NCBI GenBank assembly: GCA_963833835.1
Contig: CAWHZI010000001.1
Span: forward strand, 310,001 to 374,000
Source: Bog-532 sp963833835
GTDB taxonomy: Bacteria; Actinomycetota; Actinomycetes; Streptosporangiales; Streptosporangiaceae
Length of the DNA stretch: 64,000 nt
Direction: 5' to 3'
The position numbers were made by a program, and so were the translations under genes. Shown here in pieces: positions 1 through 7,689 of the stretch (its first letter is position 1; the number at the start of each line of letters is the position of its first letter). The notes beneath the pieces are model-generated. The model was not told where the DNA came from, searched no databases, and saw only the letters and a list, made by a program, of their open reading frames with translations.

Positions 1-602
1 GTGACGACATGGCGGCCGCCGTCCGCCCACCGCGGGCCGGTCCGGACGGCGGCGGCCAGCGCGGCCAGGACGGAACCGCCCTTGCGCGACTCATCGGTCG
101 AGGTCAGCCGGTCGAATGCGGGGCTGATCGAGACGTCACCCGTGATCACCTCGGCCAGCCTGAGCACCGTCACACTGCGGTGACCTTCCTGCGGGTAACC
201 CTCGGCGGTGGCGATTTCCGTCATGAGATCGGCGCTGCTGGGCCGGTCCGGACATCCGTCGTCGCAGGCGATGATGCTCCACGTCACGTTGGGCAACCCA
301 GCGGTCAGCCAGTCGAGCTGACGGACCTTGGCCCGCAGGAAGTCCTCACCGTGTGGGTGCACACTGCTGGGAACGATGCGACCCGTCTCGCCGTACATGG
401 CCCACACCACGGTCAGGTGGATCGGCCCGGTGAGCTCGCTCAGCCGCCGCCGCGAGCGAGCCGCAGCCACCGCCTCGGCGGCCACCGCCGGACCGTGACG
501 GTCCGTGACCTGCGCCACCGCCGCCTCGTCCTCAATCAGCTCGGTGGCTGCGTCGAGCACCGCCTGGTTCTGGTCGGGATCAGTAAGGTCACGTACCGGC
601 AT
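1..602 (-). CDS. Putative family-2-like glycosyltransferase, N-terminal part
   Basis: A reading frame on the minus strand starts at an ATG at 602 and runs off the left edge, giving about 200 residues. A GTG a few codons upstream is an alternative start. After a 60-residue helical lead comes a hydrophobic strand (HLTVVWAMYGETGRI), then a segment with DDGCPD that resembles the first nucleotide-sugar-binding part of GT-A glycosyltransferases, then STDESRKGGSV near the edge. The beta-strand/DD pattern is what suggests glycosyl transfer; acceptor and donor cannot be inferred. The C-terminus, with any DxD metal site, lies outside the window. It diverges from the next gene, the two starts being 165 bp apart. 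Family assignment is tentative; that this is a coding frame is more secure than its function. Confidence 0.45.
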   Translation of the reverse strand, partial: MPVRDLTDPDQNQAVLDAATELIEDEAAVAQVTDRHGPAVAAEAVAAARSRRRLSELTGPIHLTVVWAMYGETGRIVPSSVHPHGEDFLRAKVRQLDWLTAGLPNVTWSIIACDDGCPDRPSSADLMTEIATAEGYPQEGHRSVTVLRLAEVITGDVSISPAFDRLTSTDESRKGGSVLAALAAAVRTGPRWADGGRHVV

Positions 603-766
603 CAGCGCTTCGTCCACGGCCCCAGCATGTCAGGCGCCCGACTGGACCGGGGCAGATACCTGGTCACCCCGATGTGGACACCCCGGGCACGCTGAACTCG
701 GTCGGCGTCATCATCGGCTCCCAGGCCAGCTAGGCGGGACCGCCCGGCATCCCCGATAGTGGGGTC

Positions 767-1844
767 ATGACCACCTGGTACGCCAACCCCGGCGCCCGGG
801 CCTGGGTCACGACCCAGGCGTCCGCAGGGGCGCGCGCGTTCCACCAGTCGCTGCCCGGGTACGCGCCTACGCCGCTGGTGTCGCTGCCCGAGCTGGCTGC
901 CGAGCTGGGGGTGGGACGGGTCCTGGTCAAGGACGAGTCGTCCCGGCTGGGCCTGCCGGCGTTCAAGGTCCTCGGCGCTTCCTGGGCCTGCCATCAGGTG
1001 CTGGCGCGCCGGCCGGGGGCGACGCTGGTGACCGGGACCGACGGTAACCACGGCCGCGCGGTGGCCCGGATGGCGGCCCACTTCGGTGTGCGGGCCATCG
1101 TGTTCGTGCCCGCGACCATGCTGCCCCGCACGGCCGCGCTCATCGAAGGCGAAGGCGCCGAGGTCGTGCACGTCGACGGCGACTACGACGAAGCCGTCCG
1201 GGCCGCCGCGGCACTCGCCGTCGCCCACGCTGACCACGCCCTGGTCCAGGACACGGCCTGGCCCGGTTACGAACAGGTCCCGGCCTGGATCGTGGCGGGT
1301 TACCAGACCCTGCTGGAAGAGATCGATGATCAGCTGGACCAGGCCCCCGGGCTGGTGGTGACGCCGGTGGGGGTGGGGTCCCTGGCCCAAGCGGTGGTCA
1401 CGCACTACCGGCAGCGGGGGCGGCCGCACCCGGCCATGCTGGCGGTCGAGCCCGACAGCGCCGCCGGCCTGCTGGCCAGCCTGCACGCGGGCGAGCCCGT
1501 CGCCGTCCCCACCGCGGACACCGTCATGGCCGGCCTCGAACTGCGGCACGGTCTCGGCGGCGGCCTGGCCGGTGCTGCGCCAGGGCTGCGACGCGGCGGT
1601 CGCCGTGACCGACCAGGCGGCGCTGGCGGCGGTGGCGGACCTCGGCCGGCTCGGCGTCTCCTCCGGTCCCAGCGGCGCGGCCACCCTGGCCGGCGCCCGC
1701 GCAGCGCTGACCCGTCCCGAGCCGCGAGCGGCGCTCGGGCTCGGTGCGGACGCCGTGGTCGTCCTGCTCAGCACCGAAGGCCGCTCGCCGGCGACGGCTG
1801 ACGGTCCAGGCCCGCCCGTCGGAGGATCTGAGTGTGCTCGCTGA
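767..1844 (+). pseudogene. dpaL: Diaminopropionate ammonia-lyase, single-base frameshift
   Basis: PLP-dependent lyase of the YgeX/DpaL family, which converts 2,3-diaminopropionate to pyruvate and ammonia. The first frame (767 to about 1537) shows the PLP lysine context LPAFKVLGAS (K67), the loop TGTDGNHGRA, the glycine-rich phosphate loop VGVGSLAQA and the start of the family signature TADTVMAGL. The frame then breaks: removing one G at about 1538 restores AGLNCGTVSAAAWPVLRQG and continues in the next frame to the stop at 1844, including a second glycine-rich loop SSGPSGAATLAGA and a normal C-terminus. Total length after correction is about 358 residues, near the family norm. It is either a recent pseudogene or an assembly indel. 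There is no clear Shine-Dalgarno before the ATG. Confidence 0.85.
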
Positions 1845-1875
1845 CCGAGGCCGCTTCTGGAAGACGATCCAGCCG

Positions 1876-2799
1876 TCATCGAACCCGTGACACATCCTCG
1901 CCGGTGCCGGTCACCTGAAGCCGGTCGAGGATGGCCGAAATCGCCGCGCATTCCGCATCCCCCAGGGAACTGCCGTATGCCTGCCGTTCGCGGGCGTAAT
2001 GAGCGAGCCCGGAGATCGCCCGGTAGCTGACCAGGCAGCGCAGTCCGTCGTCGCCAGCCACCGCGGCCGCCCGGGCCAGCAGGCGGTCTGCCGCGGCGTG
2101 ATCGCCGCCGCGCTCGCAGTCGAAGGCGAGGGCGATCAGGTCCAGCGCGCGGCTGCCCAGCCCGAACTCATCCCAGTCCACCACCCCGGTGATCCGTGTC
2201 CCGTCGGTCAGGATGTTCGACAGGTTCAGGTCGTCGTGGGCGTAGTCAACTGGCGGCAGCCGTAGCCCCCAGGCCGGCTCGAGCCAGCGCCGTAGCCGGG
2301 CGCACAACGGGCCTGCCATCGCGGCGGCCCGGGGCGCATCGGCCCACTCGTCGTCCCAGTCGTCGAACAGCACGTTCGCCACGTAGCCGGTGAAGTCACG
2401 ATCCCCGGCCGGGATCCCGGCGTCGGCCTGCAACTCGACCAGGCGCAGCGCGGCACCAAGCATCGGCCCGTCCAGCGCAGTACAGGGACGACCGGGGAGC
2501 CGGCTCTGGACGGTCGCATGCCACTGAGCGCTGATCATGCCGTGCCACAGGATGTCTGGCACTGGATACCCGCGCGCCCCGAGGGCAGGGAGATTGGCTA
2601 TGCACCACTGCGTCTTCTCGTCCGCGCCGTCACCGAGCCTGACTTTGACGACGATCGGGCCCGTTCGCTGCGTGCGGGCCGCCCACGTCATCCGCGACTG
2701 CCGCACCGGCGTGAGCGGCTCGGCATCGTCCAGCCGTTCACCCAGCTCGCGGGCGACCAGCCGCTGAACCTCACGCCAAGCCGGCATCTCGGCCACCAC
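1876..2799 (-). CDS. Aminoglycoside phosphotransferase-family kinase (APH-like)
   Basis: A 307-residue protein with an APH/choline-kinase-like fold. The sequence shows a candidate ATP-binding lysine in PIVVKVRL (K52), the Brenner-type catalytic loop YAHDDLNLSNIL (D190, N195), and the metal-binding GVVDWDEFG (D208). These kinases phosphorylate small molecules such as aminoglycosides, choline or homoserine, and the substrate cannot be inferred here. The GTG at 2799 lies 3 bp after the stop of the SRPBCC gene, so the two are probably co-transcribed; an ATG at 2787 is an alternative start. It is the third gene of an ArsR-SRPBCC-APH operon. It is a generic member of a large actinobacterial family and should not be read as a resistance gene. 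Confidence 0.8.
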   Translation of the reverse strand: MVAEMPAWREVQRLVARELGERLDDAEPLTPVRQSRMTWAARTQRTGPIVVKVRLGDGADEKTQWCIANLPALGARGYPVPDILWHGMISAQWHATVQSRLPGRPCTALDGPMLGAALRLVELQADAGIPAGDRDFTGYVANVLFDDWDDEWADAPRAAAMAGPLCARLRRWLEPAWGLRLPPVDYAHDDLNLSNILTDGTRITGVVDWDEFGLGSRALDLIALAFDCERGGDHAAADRLLARAAAVAGDDGLRCLVSYRAISGLAHYARERQAYGSSLGDAECAAISAILDRLQVTGTGEDVSRVR

Positions 2800-2802
2800 C
2801 GG

Positions 2803-3312
2803 TCAGCTGAGGTTGGCCGCCAGGGCCTGGTAGGGCGGGACGAGCTCGCCGAACCGCGCCTCGACGTCGCCCGGCTCACGCCCGGCGAGGTAGGAGGCGA
2901 GATCCTCGGCGTGGAGCTGCCACCCGGCCCCGTAGAAGGCGACCTTGTCCAGGGGCATCCCCCGGGCCTCGATGACCAGGATGGTCTGGTCGCCGTCGGC
3001 GGTCAGCGTGGCCTCGATGGTCTCGTCGTAGGGCTCGGTCTTCTCGCTCGTCGAGACCAGCAGCCGACGCGGCGGCTCGCACTCTTCCACCCGGCCGGCA
3101 CCGTCCCAGCCACTGCCCTCAATACGCAGGCGGAACTCGCCACCCGGACGGAGGTCGCCTTCCACCTCGCCGTACCAGCGGGCCAGCCGACCGGGATCGG
3201 TGAGGGCCGACCACAGGTCGTCGATCCCGGTGTCGTAATGGTCTTCGATGCGCACGACGCCACTGCCGTCGGCCGCTCGCAGGCTGCCCAGGATGCGCGT
3301 GTTGCCGGTCAT
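2803..3312 (-). CDS. SRPBCC (AHSA1-like) domain protein
   Basis: A 169-residue protein of the START/Bet v1-like SRPBCC superfamily, AHSA1 branch. It opens with VRIEDHYDTGIDDLWSALTDPGRLARWYGEVEGDLRPGG, the classic hydrophobic-pocket entry helix and W-Y-G motif, here cited as a region around residues 17-55. Proteins of this branch bind small hydrophobic ligands or act as chaperone activators, and are very often encoded directly after an ArsR regulator, as here. The ATG at 3312 overlaps the ArsR stop in an ATGA junction and has a good AAGGAG 7 nt upstream, so this start is chosen over the longer in-frame one at 3381. Function beyond ligand binding is unknown. Confidence 0.85.
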   Translation of the reverse strand: MTGNTRILGSLRAADGSGVVRIEDHYDTGIDDLWSALTDPGRLARWYGEVEGDLRPGGEFRLRIEGSGWDGAGRVEECEPPRRLLVSTSEKTEPYDETIEATLTADGDQTILVIEARGMPLDKVAFYGAGWQLHAEDLASYLAGREPGDVEARFGELVPPYQALAANLS

Positions 3313-3635
3313 ATCGTGCTCCTTCGTTCGCGTTTTCCCCGGGCTATCTCGGTGTGCAAAGCGTCCAGGCGCTGCTCCCACAGGGCCCGGTACCGGCTCA
3401 GCCAGTCGTCGATCTCGGCCAGCGGCTGGGGTCGGAGACTGTAGACCCGCCGCTGCGCTTCCTGACGGACCTCGACCAGCCCGGCCTCCCGCAGCACCCG
3501 CAGATGCCGCGATACCCCCGGGCGGGCGATCGGCAGCAGAGCCGCCAGCTCGCCCGCGGTGGCCGGTCCGCGGGACAGCGTCTCCACCACCGTCCGCCGG
3601 CTCTCGTCCGCCAGCGCCCGCAGAGTAGCTTCCAT
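3309..3635 (-). CDS. ArsR-family winged-helix repressor
   Basis: A 108-residue metalloregulator-type winged helix protein. It starts with the typical MEATLRALADESRRTVVETL, followed by an HTH with GELAALLPIARPGVSRHLRVLREAGLV (residues about 27-53) and a wing ending RRVYSLRP. There are no Cys or His clusters for metal sensing, so it belongs to the non-metal branch that partners SRPBCC proteins. It is first in the ArsR-SRPBCC-APH operon, overlapping the next gene by 4 bp, and presumably autoregulates from the AT-richer stretch at 3636-3680, which holds TAGTTACGTAACCGT, containing the palindrome GTTACGTAAC. Confidence 0.88.
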   Translation of the reverse strand: MEATLRALADESRRTVVETLSRGPATAGELAALLPIARPGVSRHLRVLREAGLVEVRQEAQRRVYSLRPQPLAEIDDWLSRYRALWEQRLDALHTEIARGKRERRSTI

Positions 3636-3683
3636 GGCTCTAATGTACCCATCTAGTTACGTAACCGTCAAGGTACATAAGAA

Positions 3684-4051
3684 GCCCGCGGGCACGGGGC
3701 CAGCGGGCCTGCGCCGTCTCAGGCCGACGCCCTGCACGCCCACCTCGGCGTGTCCCGCAAGGTCCTCACCCTGCGCCTCAACCGCCTGGTCAGCGAAGAG
3801 ATCGTGGTCAAGCGCGCCTACGCCCAGCGGCCGGAGCGGTTCGACTACATCCTGACCGGCAAGGGCTGGGAGCTGTGCGACATCCTGCTCGCCATCAGCG
3901 CCTGGGGAGACAAGTGGACGATGGCGGACGCCGGACCGCCCGCCCTGATCCGCAACCGCTCTGCGACCACCTCACCGCGGCCGAAATCCGCTGCTCTCAC
4001 TGCGGTGAGCCGCTGCACGCCGCCGACGTCGAGGTCACCCCGCTGCGGTGA
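3684..4051 (+). pseudogene. HxlR-family regulator remnant
   Basis: The frame from about 3684 encodes DALHAHLGVSRKVLTLRLNRLVSEEIV, then a wing with RPERFDYILTGKGWEL and LLAISAWGDKW, which is the second half of an HxlR winged-helix regulator. The N-terminal half, including the MNRCPV-type start and the redox cysteine, is missing. After IRNRS the frame is broken: shifting by one base at about 3960 restores DHLTAAEIRCSHCGEPLHA, the zinc-like C-terminal tail typical of HxlR proteins, ending at TGA 4049-4051. The gene is therefore both 5'-truncated and frameshifted. The oppositely oriented PPOX gene reads through its 3' end. Confidence 0.75.
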
Positions 4052-4575
4052 TCACCAGGCGAAGCCGCGGGGAGTTGAGGCCACCGGCGGTGGCTCGGCG
4101 CCCGGCGGCTCGGCTCCCGGCGGCTCGGCCCCGGCGGCTCGGCCCCCGGCCCGAGATCGGCCGTCAGCCAGCGCTCCGGACGCAGGTAGACCGCGACCTG
4201 CTGGCCCAGCTCGGCCTGGGCGAAATCGAGGTAGGCCTGCACCTGGTCCGGCGGCAGATAGCGCGCCGTGATCTCCCGCAACAGCTCATCGGTCCCCGGC
4301 ACGATGCGGGTGACCGGTCCCTCCACCGAGACGTACCGGACCGTGGGCATGACCCGGTCGACCATCAGGCTGAACCGCCCGGCGGTTTCGATGAGCCGGG
4401 CCTTCCGGGACCCGGCCTCGGTCAGGACCCACGCCTGTTCGCCCGGCGTGTACTGGTACCAGATCGGCACGGTGAACGGGCCGCGGCCCTGACCAGCCGA
4501 CACCGACAACGCCGCCACGTGCGGCCCGGCCAGAAAGGATTCGCGATCGCTGACAGACAAGCTGCTATCGGCCAT
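3997..4575 (-). CDS. PPOX-class (pyridoxamine 5'-phosphate oxidase-like) protein with extended C-terminus
   Basis: Residues 1-145 form a split-barrel flavin/F420-binding domain: FLAGPHVAALSVSAGQGRGPFTVPIWYQYTPGE (cited as residues about 14-46), then KARLIETAGRFSLMV and RYVSVEGPVTRI, all typical of PPOX-class F420-dependent reductases or biliverdin-type enzymes. The domain should end near RWLTADLGPGA. Instead the frame continues for about 50 residues of Pro/Ser/Arg-rich sequence through a short GGCTCGGC repeat tract (about 4085-4150) and antisense to the HxlR remnant. This looks like loss of the original stop after a rearrangement. Starts at the ATG at 4575. The substrate is unknown. Confidence 0.75.
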   Translation of the reverse strand: MADSSLSVSDRESFLAGPHVAALSVSAGQGRGPFTVPIWYQYTPGEQAWVLTEAGSRKARLIETAGRFSLMVDRVMPTVRYVSVEGPVTRIVPGTDELLREITARYLPPDQVQAYLDFAQAELGQQVAVYLRPERWLTADLGPGAEPPGPSRREPSRRAPSHRRWPQLPAASPGDHRSGVTSTSAACSGSPQ

Positions 4576-4961
4576 GGTTCGAGCCTAGGCACAGGCACTG
4601 ACAATCCGGCCTGACACCCCTCGGCCTCGCGCGCCGATCAGGCCTTTGACTCTATGTCATTAACGTGTTACCCATGGCACATGGGGCGTTTGGGGATCAA
4701 TGAATATCGCCGTCGTCACAATGGGCGCAACCATGGGGCCTTTCAGGTCTCCGAGTACGACTCAGACGGCAGCATGGATATCAGCAGTATCTCCGTCAAT
4801 GAACTAACGATCATTAACGGCGGGGGTTACTGAACCTGGCCAGGTGGCCCTTGGTCGGGTATGCCGGGGGTTATGAGGTATCGCCGATGGTGGCGGGCTG
4901 GCCGCGGATTTCCGTGGCCGGCAATGGCGCCAGGCATCTTTCGTTCAGGTGAGGCGCCCGT
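4576..4961. other. Intergenic region with left inverted repeat
   Basis: This stretch is less GC-rich than its neighbours. The only frame is a 59-codon one (4654-4833) with no good ribosome binding site, which ends inside the inverted repeat at 4804-4832; it is not called as a gene. A plausible ribosome binding site for the lipoprotein (GGTGAGG) is at about 4950. Confidence 0.5.
4804..4832 (+). repeat. Left terminal inverted repeat
   Basis: 29 bp starting CTAACGATCATTAACGG. It pairs with 5865-5893 with one mismatch (C versus A at position 15). Confidence 0.85.
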
Positions 4962-5834
4962 ATGAACGGGATCTCTCGTGGCGATCGCGGCGGGGTAAGA
5001 CGCAGGTTCGTCCTGGCCGCCGTGGTGACCGGGATCACCTTGCTGGCGGCATGCGGTAGTGGCTCATCCGCGCGCACGTACCTCTTCTGGGCTGACAGTG
5101 CCAGCGCTATCGGCCGCGCCGATCTCAACGGCACCGGCGCCAGCCAGTTTTTCATCAGCACCGGTGGCACTGTCCCGTACATGGTCACGGCCAGCTCCGG
5201 TTACCTCTACTGGACCAACGTGCTCAGCGGGACGATCGGCCGTGCCGCTATCAACGGAACTGATGTCAGCGAGCGGTTCATCACCGGCGCCAGCAGGCCA
5301 GTCGGAGTGGCGGTCAGTTCCCGGTACATCTACTGGTCCAACAACCAGACCGGCACCATCGGGCGGGCCAGCCTCGACGGCACCGGCGTCAACCAGCGGT
5401 TCATCACCACCGCCCAGCCCAGAGGGCCGGACGCCGTGGTCATCGGCTCCCAGCACATCTACTGGGCCAACGACTATTCGATCGGCCGCGCCAACCTCGA
5501 CGGCACCGGCGTCAACCAGCAGTTCATCACCGTCCCCAACGGCCCCAAGGGCGTGGCCGGGCTCGCTGTCACCTCCCGGTACATCTACTGGACCAACGAG
5601 GACGGCGACGCGATCGGCCGCGCCGACCTCGACGGCACCAGCGTCAACCAGCAGTTCATCACCGGTGCCATCGGGCCCACGGACCTGGCCGCCGGCTCCG
5701 GCTACCTCTACTGGACCAACCCCAGCACCGGAACAATCGGCCGCGCCGACATCGACGGCACCGCCGCGGACCAGCGGTTCATCAAGGTCCAGACCGGAAG
5801 GCCATTCGGAGTAACACTCATCCCCGGCTCCTGA
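4962..5834 (+). CDS. Secreted lipoprotein with YWTN-type beta-propeller repeats
   Basis: A 290-residue lipoprotein. The N-terminus has twin arginines and a hydrophobic stretch ending in the lipobox LLAAC (Cys at about 31), so the mature protein should be anchored on the outside of the cell membrane. The rest is about six repeats of roughly 41 residues with the pattern YIYWTN-(x)n-GTIGRADLDGT-xVNQxFI, matching LDL-receptor class B / NHL / DUF5050-like beta-propeller blades. Such propellers bind ligands or act as lyases (virginiamycin B lyase type), but no catalytic residues can be assigned. The ATG at 4962 follows GGTGAGGCGCCCGT. The gene sits alone between 29-bp inverted repeats. Confidence 0.8.
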   Translation: MNGISRGDRGGVRRRFVLAAVVTGITLLAACGSGSSARTYLFWADSASAIGRADLNGTGASQFFISTGGTVPYMVTASSGYLYWTNVLSGTIGRAAINGTDVSERFITGASRPVGVAVSSRYIYWSNNQTGTIGRASLDGTGVNQRFITTAQPRGPDAVVIGSQHIYWANDYSIGRANLDGTGVNQQFITVPNGPKGVAGLAVTSRYIYWTNEDGDAIGRADLDGTSVNQQFITGAIGPTDLAAGSGYLYWTNPSTGTIGRADIDGTAADQRFIKVQTGRPFGVTLIPGS

Positions 5835-5864
5835 CAACCTGACTCCGCCTCACCTGCCCATGCC

Positions 5865-5893
5865 CAGTAACCCCCGCCTTTAATGATCGTTAG
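5865..5893 (-). repeat. Right terminal inverted repeat
   Basis: Inverted copy of 4804-4832 with 28 of 29 bases identical. It lies 31 bp after the lipoprotein stop. Confidence 0.85.
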
Positions 5894-6019
5894 GCACAGG
5901 CCGCGGTCCGGTTGCCACCTATGCCTAAGGGGATGCCGGAACGCATTACCTGTCGGTCAACACCGAAGGTTGCAGCTGGTCGCTGGTGCCAGCCACGGGC
6001 TGAACAGCATGATGAGGGG

Positions 6020-6418
6020 ATGACCGACCGCGACGACTTCCTAGCCTGGGTCGAGACTGCGCTGTACGAAGCGGAGGTCGCGCTGCACAACGGCGACGCG
6101 GGCCCGCGCCGGGCTATCTGGTCCCGCAACGAGCCCGTCAGCATCCTGGGCGCGCTGCGCAACGCCTGCGGGCACCAGGAAGTGGAAGAGCTATTCGCTC
6201 TCCTCGAGCAGAGTTTCTCCGACTGCACGTCTTACAGCGTCGAATTGCTGGCGTATGACGTGGCAGGTCACATGGCCTATACCGCCGGCCTTGAGCACGT
6301 CTCGGTCTCCATGGACGGTCAGCCGCGCAGCTTCACCCTGCGGGCCACCCAGGTGTACCGCCGGGAGGGCGGCGAGTGGAAGGTAGCCCATCGGCACGCC
6401 GACGGCCTGACCGACTGA
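6020..6418 (+). CDS. NTF2/SnoaL-like (DUF4440-type) protein
   Basis: A 132-residue protein. The chosen ATG at 6020 has GATGAGGGG directly before it; a longer in-frame start at 5912 adds an unlikely basic tail. The sequence fits the cone-shaped SnoaL/NTF2 fold used by small isomerases, hydrolases and SgcJ/EcaC-type proteins: an N-terminal helix pair, SRNEPVSILGA in the first strand, then DVAGHMAYTAGLEHVSV, a TLRATQVYRREGGEWKVAHRHAD strand pair (residues about 103-126), and the final His. The W-K-V-x-H-R-H-A-D ending is highly typical of DUF4440 members. Substrate unknown. Confidence 0.75.
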   Translation: MTDRDDFLAWVETALYEAEVALHNGDAGPRRAIWSRNEPVSILGALRNACGHQEVEELFALLEQSFSDCTSYSVELLAYDVAGHMAYTAGLEHVSVSMDGQPRSFTLRATQVYRREGGEWKVAHRHADGLTD

Positions 6419-6430
6419 AGCGGCGCCTAC

Positions 6431-6690
6431 ATGCAGCAACGAGTCGTTCAGCACGCCGTCTCGGTCGCCTTGGACGATGTTGCAGGGTGGGGCGCCATGC
6501 TGGCCGAGGCACTGCGGGAAACCGGCGGGGCACTCTCAGACGACGAACGGGCCTGGGCCGACGACATCCTCGGTGCTGATACCCGGCCTGGGAGACTCAC
6601 TGTGCACGACAATCGCGTTGCGCTGGTCACCGGAGCCAAACAAGGCATCGGCCTTCGGGTCGCCAAGGAACTAGCGCGGTCGCTGGGGCG
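6431..6690 (+). pseudogene. Antitoxin-like fragment fused to short-chain dehydrogenase N-terminus
   Basis: The first ~50 codons (from ATG 6431) encode VSVALDDVAGWGAMLAEALRETGG-like sequence ending LSDDERAWADDILG, which resembles small antitoxin-type proteins. In the same frame the sequence continues from GTG 6601 as VHDNRVALVTGAKQGIGLRVAKELAR, the NAD(P)-binding Rossmann start (TGxxxGIG) of a short-chain dehydrogenase. SDR similarity stops at about 6680, right before the 3' end of the opposing YbjQ-like gene. Thus at least the SDR is only a 25-residue remnant, and no toxin partner or SDR body is present. The open frame beyond 6690 is antisense to the next gene. Confidence 0.5.
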
Positions 6691-6691
6691 G

Positions 6692-7594
6692 CTATATCCG
6701 GATCCTGGCGGCTTGGCGGCGCTGCGGGTCGAGCGACATGGTGGCCCGGGCCGGCCGGTCATGAGGCTGCCCGGCGCAGGCGAACCTGGCAATGGCGGTG
6801 CCGATGAGGGTGGTTTCGACAACGTGGTCGTGGCGGCCGGCTGTCTCTGGGCAGTCCCGCTGGCGTGCCTGCATCTCCATCGTGGCGATCACCACGCCGT
6901 CGGCACCGAGCCGCTTGACGTCACTTTCCAGCTGGCGCCGGGCGTCGTCCCGCGACTGGCTGACCAGTTCAGTCCAGCCGGCGACCTCGGCATTGCCCGA
7001 GCCCCAGCGCGCCTGCCGGGTGGTCGTGCGGTCATCGTGCCGCGACCCGATCGAGATGCCAAGCACGAGTCCCACGGGCACCCAGCCCGTCATCATCAGC
7101 TTGGCGAAATCCTGCCCGGACACCTCAGCGGTGAAGGGCGCCGGCTGTCCCTGCGTGGCACCTCGTCCGCGGACGGCGGTGCCGATGACCGTGAACTGCG
7201 GGCCGCCGGCGGGGAAAGACCCCCGGGTCAGCCGGACGCCTACCACCCCGTGCCCGCCAAGCTCGGCACACTCGGTGGCCATCCGGCCGACGGCCGTTCG
7301 CCGGGCCAGGTCCATGGTCTGCACCAGCGGGCCGAACGATCCGCCTCGCCCGGACACCTGGGCCGCCAGCTGGACCGGCAGCCCGTCACCAGACGATCCG
7401 CCCGCCCCGGGGCAGGTGTACCTGCTGGCGGATCCGGCGCTGTAGACGGCCGCGCCGAACACCTGCCCGACGGGTTCAAAACCCACACTGCGGATAGCGG
7501 CGAACTCCTCTGCGGTCAGCGCGGATCCCCACGTGCCACTGGACCTGAGCTCCGCTATCCGGGCCTCGGCCACGGGAGGCAGTCCCTCGCTCAC
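6692..7594 (-). CDS. Tandem YbjQ-like (heavy-metal-binding domain) protein
   Basis: A 300-residue protein with two apparent copies of the YbjQ/DUF74 fold. The first copy covers about residues 35-135 (FEPVGQVFGAAVY, then AVGRMATECAELGGHGVVGVRL). The second covers about 165-275 (VPVGLVLGISIGSRHDD, then RRQLESDVKRLGADGVVIATMEMQ). The LGxxGVVxVRL helix-strand unit is the hallmark of this family, which is annotated as heavy-metal-binding although no metal ligand set is obvious here. The start is a GTG at 7594. The last ~20 residues abut an SDR remnant and may be altered. Cytosolic; function unknown. Confidence 0.7.
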   Translation of the reverse strand: MSEGLPPVAEARIAELRSSGTWGSALTAEEFAAIRSVGFEPVGQVFGAAVYSAGSASRYTCPGAGGSSGDGLPVQLAAQVSGRGGSFGPLVQTMDLARRTAVGRMATECAELGGHGVVGVRLTRGSFPAGGPQFTVIGTAVRGRGATQGQPAPFTAEVSGQDFAKLMMTGWVPVGLVLGISIGSRHDDRTTTRQARWGSGNAEVAGWTELVSQSRDDARRQLESDVKRLGADGVVIATMEMQARQRDCPETAGRHDHVVETTLIGTAIARFACAGQPHDRPARATMSLDPQRRQAARIRI

Positions 7595-7689
7595 GCCCCC
7601 AGCCTAGGCCGGCACGCTGCGCTCACCGGTAAGGGCGTGACCGCACGGGCGGCCGGCCGCGTGTGGTCTCATTGCCGGTCAGCCCGGGG

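Larger units (their letters stand above)
4804..5893. mobile_element. 1.09-kb segment bounded by 29-bp inverted repeats, one cargo gene
   Basis: The left end (4804-4832) and the reverse complement of the right end (5865-5893) match at 28 of 29 bases, beginning CTAACGATCATTAA and continuing through a run of five G and TTACTG. The outermost bases contain TA at both ends, which would fit a TA target duplication as in IS630/Tc1-like elements, but no transposase is present. The only gene inside is the lipoprotein at 4962. It could be a non-autonomous transposon-like cassette moved in trans. The element class is inference; the repeat itself is directly visible. Confidence 0.55.

Noticed and set aside
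602..1951. 450-codon open frame antisense to the ammonia-lyase
   Set aside because: Composition is Gly/Arg/His-rich without domain pattern; it is a product of third-position GC bias opposite a real gene.
4085..4150. Short GGCTCGGC tandem repeats as a CRISPR-like or regulatory array
   Set aside because: Units are about 15 bp without spacers and lie in the 3' extension of the PPOX gene; no CRISPR array or cas gene is present in the window.
4654..4833. 59-codon ORF ending NELTIINGGGY, superficially like a double-Gly leader peptide
   Set aside because: No ribosome binding site, no core peptide after the Gly-Gly, and the last ten codons are the inverted repeat itself.
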